Positions 1 to 9,400 of a DNA stretch of 51,550 nt are shown here, piece by piece. Below the pieces are notes generated by a model. It was not told where the DNA came from. It made no database searches and saw only the letters and a program-made list of their open reading frames with translations. The stretch is taken from positions 1-51,550 of IMG/VR virus record IMGVR_UViG_3300013132_003493, one strand, 5' to 3'. Every line of letters begins with the position of its first letter. Position 1 is the stretch's first letter. This stretch comes from a virus. The position numbers and the translations under genes were made by a program.

Positions 1-2116
1 CATTAGCCAATACTTTATTGACAATAAGGTTCAGAATTGAAGGGTGGTCAACAATTATTTTCCATTTCAAAGTTCCACTACGTGAAGTACTCTTATATGT
101 ATACACCGGTTCTGGTCTACCCAGAAAAGATGTATTATTGAAATCCGCGGTTGTATCTTCGTTGAATGTCAGATCGTACGGTGGGAACCACATAATTCTA
201 CCTCCGTTAGGTCCCTTTTCACAGTCGGGTAGATCGGATACTCTAAATCCTGGACGGCTTCCTGTTCTCCACGCCAAATTCTCAATTGAGAACATGTATT
301 TGGTAACTTGACCATCAATTATATTAGTGGAATCTTTACCTGTTGTAGGTGCAATGTTCAAATTGAAAGTCGAATCCAAGATTGAATATGCGGACTTTCT
401 AATGTTACCTTCACTCTTTTGTAAGTCGTTGAAAGTGTAGTAAGGCGTGTCTTTAGTAAATGTTCTACAGTATTCGATACCAACATTTTCCTGTCCATCA
501 CTATACCTGATAACTTGTGAACCTTTGGTTATTTCTTTATAACCATCAAAGAAAACTTTAGATGTTTGGTCGATTGCATTTCCAACGTGAGCAAATCTAG
601 CACCAGTATTGGGAACCGAATCAACAAGTCTCTGAGTATTGTCGAGAATTGAACCAGGTCGGAACGTATATTGTATGGATTCTGTAGATTGAAATGGTCC
701 CGCAATAAGTGGAAAGTCTGGGTCTTCGATAGCGTAATCACCTCCTGGTTTTTGTCTTTTACCAGCGTTTGGAGCCCACTTAGGACTTACCCATGAAAAA
801 CCACCACTCAAATTACCATCATCTTCAAAAGCACGTCCCGCTAATCCAAATTGGAAATTTTGATCCGCACCCTCGAAGTCAATTGCTAAAATATCAGGAC
901 CATAAACAGGTGCTAAAACTTGTTGACCCAAAGAGTTTACAGGTATCTGACCTGGAGGTGATACTAAATAGGTTGGTTCCCTTTCAGGACTACCAACATA
1001 ATATGTTCCGTTACTAGCATTTCGAGCAAAACCACCCAAAATAGCATTACCTAAGGCTGAAATGATACCAGTACCACCTGTATTATATTGTGGTCTGTAT
1101 CTGTTTAAATCCAAGTTATAGGTTAGTTGAGCTCTTTGTCCAGCACCTGTAAAGTCCAAAAATAATTGTGATGGAGACTTAGGTCTCGGGCCTCGTAGTC
1201 CAAACAATCCCCCAACAATTCTACCCGCCAATCCTTGTTGTGAACGAACCAGTGATTGTGTAGAGTCAAAATCTCTTTGAATATTATCTTGATCAAAGTA
1301 ATCCCCTGGAATAGGTGAGAATGGTAGTGTGAAACCAGCAATTCTCTGAACAATATCTTGACCTTGTGACAATATGGTCCCACCCCCTGAGGTAATTCTC
1401 CAATCTCTATCAATAATAGGTCTTCTGCCCGCCAAAACTTGTGACAAGTTAACGGGATCCTGTAGAGCATTTAGGATATTTACTCTACCAATAGTTTCTG
1501 ATCTTACGTTCTGATCAACTCTTTGCTTAAAACTATATTTGGCTCTTTCTGCCGCGATTTGCATCATCCTCGAGTCATCAGACACTGGACCATTATCCCC
1601 AAAAGGATCCGCCTGTAAAAGGATGGCAAAAGGTGAGTATGATGATGGTTGGAAACTTGGTGGTTCCCAATAGGTCGCATTTCTTTGTACACGGATTATA
1701 TCACCAATGTCATAATATCTAATGAAACCTAAAGGTGGTGTATATTCATTTTTGATATATTGTGCCTTCTGAAATGTTGCAGAATAAATCTGAAGGGCTT
1801 GGGTATACGGAGGATATGCCCCGTATGGACCTTGATTGGATAAATTTTGTGCCGTATTTATCAATCCATCTATGGTTAGTACATAACCACCGTCTGGACC
1901 GAATTCATTTTTTACACCCAACTGATTGACAAATGGGTTCGCATCGATTAACACATCAGGAGAATCTAGAACATTGAAATCATTTTGCAGTAAACTTCCT
2001 GTAGCGGGTTGTGATGTGGGGACAAACACACCCGGTTTGGTGTAAGGCTTTAAATTTCTAAGAAGTAATTTATCTCTTAGAAATTTGGTTGCGGCAAATG
2101 ATAATGGACTTGGCAT
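1..2116 (-). CDS. Tail/baseplate protein, 3' end outside window
   Basis: An open frame begins at ATG 2116 (MPSPLSFAATKF) and runs without a stop through the left edge, giving 705 codons in the window. It directly follows the tape measure gene on the same strand, where T4-type phages place tail-tube cap and baseplate proteins. The sequence is rich in Gly, Pro, Gln and Tyr, with no membrane segment and no catalytic motif that I recognise. The last visible part carries a motif of the type GTLKWKIIVDHPSILNLIV, which I associate with large phage structural proteins but cannot assign to a named family. A TATTTATA motif lies 16 bases upstream of the start, suggesting its own late transcript. Frame and location are certain; the structural role is inferred from position. 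Confidence 0.7.
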   Translation of the reverse strand, partial: MPSPLSFAATKFLRDKLLLRNLKPYTKPGVFVPTSQPATGSLLQNDFNVLDSPDVLIDANPFVNQLGVKNEFGPDGGYVLTIDGLINTAQNLSNQGPYGAYPPYTQALQIYSATFQKAQYIKNEYTPPLGFIRYYDIGDIIRVQRNATYWEPPSFQPSSYSPFAILLQADPFGDNGPVSDDSRMMQIAAERAKYSFKQRVDQNVRSETIGRVNILNALQDPVNLSQVLAGRRPIIDRDWRITSGGGTILSQGQDIVQRIAGFTLPFSPIPGDYFDQDNIQRDFDSTQSLVRSQQGLAGRIVGGLFGLRGPRPKSPSQLFLDFTGAGQRAQLTYNLDLNRYRPQYNTGGTGIISALGNAILGGFARNASNGTYYVGSPEREPTYLVSPPGQIPVNSLGQQVLAPVYGPDILAIDFEGADQNFQFGLAGRAFEDDGNLSGGFSWVSPKWAPNAGKRQKPGGDYAIEDPDFPLIAGPFQSTESIQYTFRPGSILDNTQRLVDSVPNTGARFAHVGNAIDQTSKVFFDGYKEITKGSQVIRYSDGQENVGIEYCRTFTKDTPYYTFNDLQKSEGNIRKSAYSILDSTFNLNIAPTTGKDSTNIIDGQVTKYMFSIENLAWRTGSRPGFRVSDLPDCEKGPNGGRIMWFPPYDLTFNEDTTADFNNTSFLGRPEPVYTYKSTSRSGTLKWKIIVDHPSILNLIVNKVLAN

Positions 2117-2132
2117 TCTCTTATCTTATTTC

Positions 2133-2140
2133 TATAAATA
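2133..2140 (-). promoter_or_regulatory. Late-promoter-like motif TATTTATA
   Basis: On the minus strand this reads TATTTATA, 16 bases before the ATG at 2116. It is one instance of the recurring coding-strand motif of this genome. Confidence 0.55.
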
Positions 2141-2156
2141 GAATATATTTGTTTTT

Positions 2157-4007
2157 TTATTTAGTAGCGAAGTTCGGAAGTGCGGAATATTGAGGTTGGC
2201 TCATAGCATTTTGTAGGGCGTTCTGATTGAGTTTTTGGAAGGTAGGATTTTGGAATAAATCGTAGGCCATTTGGTCTGTGATTGTAAATGTCTGTGGTGT
2301 ACCCGCCGGAGTATTCAAAGTAACATTCACATTACCTTGGTATTTTATTTCTGAAAACTCCACTTTTGTGGCACTTGGCACAATTTTCACTTCGGGTTTA
2401 GTCAATTCACTATCTTCAAAAAAGAAATTTTTTGCCTTTTCACCAAGTACATTTAGCCCATCCATGGCCGCTTGAGCACCTTGCACAACTAAATTACCTG
2501 ATGATACATAATTTTTTGCAATCTCAGCATAAGGAACGTTTCCAAATATTTGAGCAACATTCACAGCACCTTCTTCCAAATCGGTTATAGCACCAGTAAT
2601 GACACTCGATAATTTAGAAAAACTTCCTTCACCACTTATAAGTTCGTTGAGACTACCTCCAAAATCTTCCAAGAACTTGTTTATGTTTTCTTGAGCACCC
2701 CTTTGGTTACCTAATGACTGATCCACACCAACTCTGATCCCTGAAATACCACCCCTAATAGCTTCTCTAACATCAGTAAATGCACGAGAGGCTGCGGTCG
2801 GTGCGGTGAAGGAAGCTAAGAATTGTTGTATTGTGGCATTCAATAGTTGTGATTCCGTAAGTTGTGCCGCAGCAAGTTCTTCAAGTGTTTTTGGTTGTTG
2901 AGATTCTTTTAGTGTTTCGATGTCCTTTGAGTCTATTTCAGATATCAATTTTTCATCTTTACCAATCTTGACTACAAATTCTCCTTTTTCCTTACTGAAT
3001 GTGGCTACGTTCGCAATAAATTGTTTTGAGTCTTCATCAATACCGGCAACTCTGAAATCTTTGGCAATCATGTTCAGTTTCTGTTGTCCGATCGACATTT
3101 TCACCAACTCATTGTAGGCAATTCCAGTTTCTTTTTCAATTTCCCTAAGGTCTCGTTTAGCATTTGGAAATACTTTGAACTCTTTTGTTGTTTCATCAAA
3201 GTAGGTAAATTGTTCAGTCATTTTACCTACTTGACGGTTCAACTCTTCAACATCTTCAGATGCCAAATACATAAGTCTGAACGGATCCGCTAAGTCACCA
3301 ACCGCAACTCCGAGTCTTTGGAATGTCGCAACAGCTTCTATGGCACTATCTGGATTGAAGACTCTCGCAGCGAAGTCGAATATTTGGTTCATATCTACAC
3401 GAAGTCCTGCAGCGGTTGCCGCCATTCTAGCTAAACCTATAGCACCATTTTGGAATCCAAATTCATTTAGTCGTGACAAGTTTTGTTGTACTAAATTGAA
3501 TACCGTTGTGGTGTTTACACCGACTCTTCGAGCCGCATCGACAGCCCCTTCTATATTATCACGAACAAAACCCGCAGAAATACCAGCATTTTCGAATGAA
3601 GCCACCATTTCTCCGACATTTTCCGCTGCGACTCCAACAGCTTTTGACGCAACAAATAAATCAGAAGTCTGTTCACCTAAAAGAATAATATTAGTTTGTA
3701 GTGCCTTGGTTACACCGAATTGTATATTTTGGACGTCAGCTAAACTACCTCCTAAACCAACTACTTTTGGTAACGCGATTGCGGTTTCTTCCCTAAGACC
3801 TTGGATCGCCATTTGGGTTTGACCCATAACTCCAGCTACCCTTGTACCGAACCTCGCAAAATCCTCGTCAAGAGTTCTCACCTCGTTTACCAAATTTCTG
3901 AACGAGTCCCTGACGGTTTTGTTGAAACTGTCAATAAGTTTTTGAGCATCCAATATTCCCCCGGTATTAGGGTTTGGTTGTGGTGGATTTGGTGGAGGAG
4001 TCTGCAT
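2157..4007 (-). CDS. Tail tape measure protein (probable)
   Basis: This 616-residue protein sets tail length in the expected model. It starts with a short Pro/Asn/Gln-rich stretch, then is mostly helical, with alternating Ala/Val-rich segments such as ALPKVVGLGGSLADVQ and GVAAENVGEMVASFENAG, and several Phe-rich amphipathic helices. It has no enzymatic motif. The assignment rests mainly on synteny: sheath, tube, chaperone with a frameshifted partner, then this gene, which is the canonical order in tailed phages. It is comparable in length to T4 gp29 (about 590 residues). ATG 4007 is preceded by a TATTTATA motif 17 bases upstream, inside a small hairpin. It could alternatively be another helical baseplate or tail protein, with the true tape measure elsewhere. 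Confidence 0.7.
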   Translation of the reverse strand: MQTPPPNPPQPNPNTGGILDAQKLIDSFNKTVRDSFRNLVNEVRTLDEDFARFGTRVAGVMGQTQMAIQGLREETAIALPKVVGLGGSLADVQNIQFGVTKALQTNIILLGEQTSDLFVASKAVGVAAENVGEMVASFENAGISAGFVRDNIEGAVDAARRVGVNTTTVFNLVQQNLSRLNEFGFQNGAIGLARMAATAAGLRVDMNQIFDFAARVFNPDSAIEAVATFQRLGVAVGDLADPFRLMYLASEDVEELNRQVGKMTEQFTYFDETTKEFKVFPNAKRDLREIEKETGIAYNELVKMSIGQQKLNMIAKDFRVAGIDEDSKQFIANVATFSKEKGEFVVKIGKDEKLISEIDSKDIETLKESQQPKTLEELAAAQLTESQLLNATIQQFLASFTAPTAASRAFTDVREAIRGGISGIRVGVDQSLGNQRGAQENINKFLEDFGGSLNELISGEGSFSKLSSVITGAITDLEEGAVNVAQIFGNVPYAEIAKNYVSSGNLVVQGAQAAMDGLNVLGEKAKNFFFEDSELTKPEVKIVPSATKVEFSEIKYQGNVNVTLNTPAGTPQTFTITDQMAYDLFQNPTFQKLNQNALQNAMSQPQYSALPNFATK

Positions 4008-4015
4008 AAATAAAA

Positions 4016-4037
4016 TATCCTACATATAAATAGGATA
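4016..4037 (-). other. AT-rich hairpin with embedded TATTTATA motif
   Basis: The arms TATCCTA (4016-4022) and TAGGATA (4031-4037) can form a 7-bp stem around an 8-base loop. On the minus strand the stem is followed by TTTTATTT, so it may be a weak terminator behind the chaperone frames. The promoter-like TATTTATA (4032 down to 4025) lies in the loop and arm, so terminator and promoter signals overlap here. Confidence 0.4.
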
Positions 4038-4038
4038 A

Positions 4039-4203
4039 TTAATCTTTTTGAAAACTTTGAACCACTTTATCTATCAAATACCTTCGTGAGTAGGTTGGGA
4101 TAGAGTTAAAGTCACTCCAAGTGAAGTTCAAATGTTTCGCCAATATGTAAAATTCGTCTAATAGGTAAGCCCTATACTCAGAAGAAAACCCGAAAAAACT
4201 CAA
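4039..4203 (-). CDS. Frameshifted C-terminal part of the tail assembly chaperone
   Basis: This short frame lies in the +1 frame relative to the preceding chaperone gene and overlaps its last codons. From the shift site it encodes about 50 residues (GFSSEYRAYLLDEF to the end VVQSFQKD). They include TWSDFNSIPTYSRRYLIDK, which resembles the Pro-x-x-x-Arg-Arg helical tail of second-frame chaperone segments in myoviruses. The frame is open upstream only as far as a TGA about ten codons before the shift site. It has no ATG, and the only plausible independent start is TTG 4203. The most likely reading is a fusion of about 294 residues made by slippage at GAG TTT TTT CGG: the P-site Phe tRNA moves from TTT to TTC while CGG waits in the A site. 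A -2 shift on the T6 run would give the same downstream frame. Independent TTG translation is the alternative. Confidence 0.7.
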   Translation of the reverse strand: MSFFGFSSEYRAYLLDEFYILAKHLNFTWSDFNSIPTYSRRYLIDKVVQSFQKD

Positions 4204-4924
4204 CCCCGAAGGTGATGTTCACATCTACCTTTTCTCCTGACGGGGCGGTTACACTTCTTGTTAGGTCCAAACGTGGTTCGTTCGCATCCAAGAAATTTCT
4301 GATGTATTTTGAATCCATAATCGGTAAAGACTCAACAAACTTGGAAATTACACTCATTTCTGAACTACCGTTCACAGATACAATTTGTTTCAATAATTTC
4401 CACGTCACCTTCGGAGCTACACGACCAACAGGATACGCTTCGGCTTGTTTGTTCATATCCATTTGTTCTTTGTATGTCAATGGTCGTAATTCTACTTGAG
4501 CACCTGTCTTGGGGAGTGTTGTAACAAAAGTCCCCTTTTCTGAGGGGTCGATTTCTCCTTTTTTGAAATCCAACTCATCCAACATAAGTGTTGTAGGGAA
4601 TTTCTTACCTGTTTGGGGGTCAATTACTTGGAGTTTGTATTCAGGACCGAACGCGGTATTTCTCAAGAAAATTAGAATAGCTTCAATATCCCCATTCAAC
4701 ATATCATCAGGGCGAAGGTCAGGTTCATATACCTTACTTCTAATCAAAGTCATAATCATATCTTCAGCGGATGAAGAAATAATTACATTTTCATCAGCTG
4801 CTGTCAGATAACCCACTTTGATCGATTTTTTCTTAGATGTATAAAATTTACCCTCCGAAGGTAACTTTACAATATCGTGGGGTAGGGAAAAATCTTGTTG
4901 TCCGTAAATTGTTGTATTGTCCAT
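4178..4924 (-). CDS. Tail assembly chaperone, T4 gp26/baseplate-like family
   Basis: This 248-residue protein starts at ATG 4924 (MDNTTIYGQQDF). A GTG four codons upstream lies in a poly-T tract and terminator arm and is unlikely to be used. The N-terminus (LPSEGKFYTSKKKSIKVGYL) and the C-terminal GVEFFRVFF match what I remember of the T4 gp26-type baseplate protein family (T4_baseplate). Position between tail tube and tape measure, plus the overlapping +1 frame at its 3' end, makes the general tail chaperone role (like lambda G/GT or P2 E/E') the better functional call. Such proteins coat the tape measure during tube assembly and are not in the virion. A strong terminator sits just upstream, presumably lowering expression relative to the tube gene. 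Confidence 0.65.
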   Translation of the reverse strand: MDNTTIYGQQDFSLPHDIVKLPSEGKFYTSKKKSIKVGYLTAADENVIISSSAEDMIMTLIRSKVYEPDLRPDDMLNGDIEAILIFLRNTAFGPEYKLQVIDPQTGKKFPTTLMLDELDFKKGEIDPSEKGTFVTTLPKTGAQVELRPLTYKEQMDMNKQAEAYPVGRVAPKVTWKLLKQIVSVNGSSEMSVISKFVESLPIMDSKYIRNFLDANEPRLDLTRSVTAPSGEKVDVNITFGVEFFRVFF

Positions 4925-4957
4925 AAAAAAAAACACAGGGAGTTAGTCCCTGTGTTT
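4925..4957 (-). terminator. Intrinsic terminator after the tail tube gene
   Basis: The arms AAACACAGGGA (4931-4941) and TCCCTGTGTTT (4947-4957) form an 11-bp stem with a 5-base loop. On the minus strand it is followed by nine T (4925-4933, partly in the stem). It lies between the tube stop (5005) and the chaperone ATG (4924), so it would end most tube transcripts and let only readthrough reach the chaperone. Confidence 0.85.
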
Positions 4958-5004
4958 AATTATACCATCACAAAATTATTTATCAATAAAAAAGTAAATA
5001 CTTT

Positions 5005-5493
5005 TTAGTACACCAAAATACAACGGTCCATTTGAAGTGTAGCATCAAGTGTTGCTAAAGTATCAGTACCGTAGTTTGCTTCAGACCAAGCGGTCTTTGT
5101 AATCATAGTTCCCTCGAGAATCCATTTTTCCACAACAACACCTGTTGGGTCTAACATCTCAAGGTCAACGTTTTTCTTGTAACCAGCTGCGTAACCCATA
5201 CGACCTGTTACTGACTCCGCGTGTAGACGTACCCACTCCATAAGAGCTTGAGTTGCTGAAGGTCCGATTGGGTCACGGAATTTTACGTTGATTGAATTCC
5301 ACTTAAATCTACCCGCCACAAATGTAGAGGTGTTTAAGAATGGAATTTCAACTGGGTTTATATCAATACTTGGACGACCTGTCGATTCAACAAACCATTC
5401 ATTAATCCCCAAAGTGGAATCAAAACGAAGGATGAATCGGTTCGTTCTTTTTGGTTCGTATGGAACCGGCATTTTCATTAATAAGTCTGCCAT
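5005..5493 (-). CDS. Tail tube protein (T4 gp19-like)
   Basis: This 162-residue protein matches the length and character of T4 gp19 (163 residues), which forms hexameric rings stacked into the inner tail tube. The N-terminus MADLLMKMPVPYEPKRTNRFILRF, the segment WNSINVKFRDPIGPSATQALMEWVRLHAES, and the C-terminal GYAAGYKKNVDLEMLDPTG with a final strand TLATLDATLQMDRCILVY fit the tube fold of the family (phage T4 gp19 / tail tube). It sits downstream of the sheath, separated by a HAD gene, and upstream of the chaperone, and is followed by a strong terminator, as expected of a highly expressed structural gene. ATG 5493 is preceded by a TATTTATA motif 37 bases upstream. Confidence 0.85.
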   Translation of the reverse strand: MADLLMKMPVPYEPKRTNRFILRFDSTLGINEWFVESTGRPSIDINPVEIPFLNTSTFVAGRFKWNSINVKFRDPIGPSATQALMEWVRLHAESVTGRMGYAAGYKKNVDLEMLDPTGVVVEKWILEGTMITKTAWSEANYGTDTLATLDATLQMDRCILVY

Positions 5494-5530
5494 GGTATAT
5501 TATCTTTTTTTTCTTTTTATTTGTTTTCTA

Positions 5531-5538
5531 TATAAATA
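5531..5538 (-). promoter_or_regulatory. Late-promoter-like motif TATTTATA
   Basis: Minus-strand TATTTATA lies 37 bases before the tube ATG at 5493, in a very AT-rich 98-base gap after the HAD gene. Confidence 0.5.
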
Positions 5539-5591
5539 CTCTCTATATAAAAATTTTTGTCTTTACTTAATTTTGTAAAAATTTATAGTCA

Positions 5592-6401
5592 TTAATACCT
5601 AGTCTTTATGCCTCCAGCAGTGGAATAAGTCTTAAGAACTGGTTCATCTTCAAAATGTTTCTTCATTACTTCTACATTTCTTATATCATCATCTGAAAAT
5701 CCTATTTGAGGTATAAATCTGTTCTTTACATCGTCCTTTAAGAATACATTTTGTCCTAGTTGTTTTGCTTGTTGCTTTACATAGGAAATGAATTCTTTCA
5801 TCGCCATAACTTTTAGTTCTTCAGGATTGGATGCCGAACCTTCACCATAGGTTACAGGATAGAACTTGATAAGGTCCATATATTCACGGATCATATCTTG
5901 TTTCCCTTTTTTTCCATTACCCACAAAGTCACGGAATTTTTTTAGATTCTTTATCAATAAATCTTTATTCAGACCCATATGGTCAGACACGATCATATTG
6001 TAAACCGCTTCTTTTAGTGTGTTTGGATTGTGTCCTCTTGCAGTAATAATTGAGAAGATAGATCCGTTATTTACCGCCTCAACAAAATCAGCCCAAGCCG
6101 GTCCGGGTTTTGCCCTCATACTGTCAATCAAAAACTGTTTGTCACCCTTTGTAGTGAAGTTTCTGAACGGATCGGATGCAAAACCAGTAATGGTCTTACC
6201 TTTGTAATTGAATGATTCCTTACCGATCTTCGTTCTATATTCCGCAAAATCTTCAGTAGACATACCGACTTCATTTCCGTCATCATCCTGAACGATAATC
6301 CTGGTCGGCATGAACATCAAATTGTCATCCCAATCAAAAGCATAGTACTTGAGAGTTGGCATCCCCAAATCATCAAATCCCTCTTCTAGTATTTTACTCA
6401 T
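5592..6401 (-). CDS. HAD-superfamily phosphatase-like protein inside the tail operon
   Basis: This 269-residue protein has the HAD motifs in order. Motif I is YYAFDWDDNLMFMPT (DxDD near residues 22-25), motif II is SIITARG (Thr), and the acidic motif is GFSDDDIRNVE. A Lys for motif III is plausible among the many lysines of the central insertion around DMIREYMDL but I cannot place it with certainty. Related proteins with FDWDDN cores occur in large phage genomes, with unknown substrate. Its place between sheath and tail tube is unusual because it is an enzyme in a structural transcription unit. It could act as a nucleotide or sugar phosphatase, or act on virion proteins; nothing in the sequence decides this. 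ATG 6401 follows a stem-loop behind the sheath gene. Confidence 0.75.
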   Translation of the reverse strand: MSKILEEGFDDLGMPTLKYYAFDWDDNLMFMPTRIIVQDDDGNEVGMSTEDFAEYRTKIGKESFNYKGKTITGFASDPFRNFTTKGDKQFLIDSMRAKPGPAWADFVEAVNNGSIFSIITARGHNPNTLKEAVYNMIVSDHMGLNKDLLIKNLKKFRDFVGNGKKGKQDMIREYMDLIKFYPVTYGEGSASNPEELKVMAMKEFISYVKQQAKQLGQNVFLKDDVKNRFIPQIGFSDDDIRNVEVMKKHFEDEPVLKTYSTAGGIKTRY

Positions 6402-6421
6402 AAATTATTTTAAAGGCTATA

Positions 6422-6450
6422 GGTGGGGATTTCTCCCCACCTTTTTTTTT
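6422..6450 (+). terminator. GC-rich stem-loop with T-tract on the plus strand
   Basis: GGTGGGGA (6422-6429) and TCCCCACC (6434-6441) form an 8-bp stem. Nine T follow on the plus strand (6442-6450), abutting the sheath stop codon. By the usual rule this terminates plus-strand (antisense) transcription, although both flanking genes are on the minus strand. On the minus strand the loop is GAAA and the stem may stop or stabilise the sheath mRNA, but no T-tract follows there. Confidence 0.6.
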
Positions 6451-9400
6451 AGATATTTTCGAAAGAAGCTCCAGTCGGAGTAATCAAGAATTCAATATCA
6501 ATGAATTCAAGAGCTTTCGTTGGTTTTAAGTAAATCTTACCCGACATGGTGTTTCTATCCAAGTCTTCTGGTGAGTTACTTACAGTGACACGGAAGTCAT
6601 AAAGACCACGGTCTCTTCTGATTGCGTCAAGGATAGGGTTGACTGAGTCAAGGAAATCCTGACGAACCTTAGCGTCATTTTGTTCAAACAACAATCTAAC
6701 CGCAACTGCCGAGATCAACTTACGTGCCTGTAGTAACAATCTTCTTACGTTGATTCTGTTAAGAGCAGTGTCAGCGATTTGAAGGGTCTTGTTACCCCAA
6801 ATTACAGTGCCTACGTCAGAGAAGGTAGCGATTGGGTTAATACGACCTTGGTAAAGAGTATCTCTTTGGTCTTGTGTTAGTTTGATACGTGCCTTGACAG
6901 CATTTACCAAACCTCTTGTGTAACCCGCAGTTGCGAACCAAGGGAATGAGATGTTATCTGTAAGAGCCAAGTTTCTACAAACCTCATTTGTTGGTGGGAT
7001 GTATATTTGGGTGTTGTTTACAGTATCTCTAACCAAGATCCATGGGTAGTAGGTTGCTGTATAGTTTGAATCAATTCCTGTTTGATCAAGTCTATCAACC
7101 GCTTGAGTTGGTGGAATAATGTTGTCCGTTTGGGTTGGTATATAAACATTACAATCAGGTGTGGTAACAATATAAATTGAATCAGCTCTTTGGAATGTAA
7201 CCATATCAATCGCTTGTTCAACCAAGTTACTGTTGTTTACGTAATCAATACCTGGTGTTGCGAATACGTTGATGTTTACCGCTTCAGGGTTATTGAATGT
7301 TGCGATACCTAACAAGTAAGCGTAGTAGTCCGAGTTAGAGAATTCTGCAAAACCTTCCTGTGTTGTGGTCTTAAACGCTCCCCATCCTGTTGCTAAAGGA
7401 TAACGAGTTGAGGGACACGCTCCTTTCTGCCATAAACTACCACCAATCATATATCGGTCGTCATTTGTTCTATTTTCTCTGTAGATGTCCCAACCATCAA
7501 AACCACCTTGTAACAAGAAAGAATATTTTCTAGCTTGGATAGTGTAGTAGGGGTTAGTAGGATTCTGAGGATCAGATTGGAAAGATGCGTCTCCACAATC
7601 AAATGCTGGTGTTCCTGCAGTAGGTCCAGTAGTAATGGTCACAACTGTCGCACCTGAGTCCATGTGGAAACCTTTAGTAACGTAATTCCAACGTAGAGCG
7701 TCAGTTTCAATACACAAGTTACTCGGAACTTGCTTTCCTTTGTATTGATAAAAATCAGGGTCATATCCAATTTGTGATGATATTCCCAAGAAAGTACGTC
7801 TTACGTTGTCCCCCGGAGAAATAATTGGGTTAGGTCCTGCGGGTACGTTGAAAGGTGGGTTACCAACAACTTCACCCGGAAAATCATACGATGTTTTATA
7901 AACAGGATATGGTGGAGTTGCGTTTCCGTACTCACGAATTACATAACCCTCGAATCCACAAGGAAGTGCGTCGATCGGAGCTGTCTCGTTCAATTCCAGC
8001 ATAATATACTTAGAATTCAACGCGTACTCCCCGTCCGCGGTACCCACTTGTACTCCAACATAGTTGTTGTTACCTGGATCCATACTACAGTTAGTGTACT
8101 TCTCTAAGTAAACTGGGTTAGCGTCAGTATCGAAGAAACTTCTAACACCAAGATCAAACGTACCATTGTTAAATGAAATGTTTTGAATTGAGATTTTTAT
8201 TTGTGTGTTTGCCGTGTTACCATCCGCAATTGAAATAACTTTGAAAAGTCTATCTACTGTGGTACCACGGAGTTCAGAAACAACCCATGGAGATTCAGGA
8301 CTTTGATATTTTTCAAGATAGTAAGCAATTGTATCAGTATTTGGTGAGTATCTCAGACCAGGTAAAGCTACAAAAGTAGAATTCAATCCACGGATGAGAC
8401 CTTTGTTGTAACCCAAGTTTAGCATGTTTTGGAATGTTTCCTCAACAAACAAAGGAACTTCATTTCTTGGTTTACCGAAATTAGTACCACCGAAAACTTT
8501 AGTAATATAATTTTGGTCGGAAGAGTTAAGGGACGTTGTGAACGCAAAGTCCGTACCGTCAGTGGTCATACCTGAAATGTTGAAAGTAGCGTATGGACTT
8601 GAGCTAATTCCTGAGTATATACCACTATTATCTATTATAACATCTGTCAAACCTGATACAGTGTATTGAGGACCATCGTTAGACCCACCATATAAAGAAA
8701 TTCCACGAGATCTCAGTGTAGCAACAACAAGGTTATTCCAATCTGCGAAAGCAGTACCAGAATAACTGTATATATTACCCGTTACAGTACCTGAATAACA
8801 ACCCGAACCTAAATCTTCAAAATTGTTTACAATACTATAGAAAGAATATCCTGAGTAGTTGTTACCAGTAGTTATGTCAAAATTAGAGTAATACCAAGCA
8901 TCATTATTTGGTGAGGTGTAGTCGGCAACACTTTGTGAAAGTCCAGACACACCGAAAACGTTAGTTTCTGCGGTATAAACGGGTGACAAGAAATTGTAAG
9001 CCGCATCAGTCACAGTACCAAAGTAAGAAATTGAAGAACCTGAACCAACTCCACCATTATCAATCAAGTCTAATAATTGGTTATTCAAGTCATTAGAAAT
9101 TGTTGTTTGTGAACCATTCAATTGAGTGTAAGGTTCTGTTAGGTTAGCGTTTATAATTGATGGAAACGCAGTTATGAATGAAACCGCAGTATCACCGGTA
9201 CATCCTGAGAAATCAACTGACCAAGAAATCGGTGCTCCATTAAAACCAATTGAAGATCCGTCTACGTTAGCAATTGTGGTAATAGACCAAGAAGGTCCTG
9301 CATCATAACCAGATAAACCCAATACTCTTGTTACGAATAGTTGGTTTGATTGTTGTAAATAAGATTTAGCGATATATGCCAACTCGTATTTTGGAATTTG

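Noticed and set aside
2133-2140. Reading the AT motif as the T4 late promoter TATAAATA
   Set aside because: On the coding strand of the adjacent genes the sequence is TATTTATA in nearly every case; the T4 orientation would point away from the genes.
3340-3822. 160-residue plus-strand reading frame
   Set aside because: It is fully antisense to the tape measure gene, with no motif, no start signal and implausible composition.
4925-4936. GTG start that would extend the chaperone by four residues (MFFF)
   Set aside because: The GTG and following codons form the terminator arm and T-tract; ATG 4924 begins the family-like sequence.
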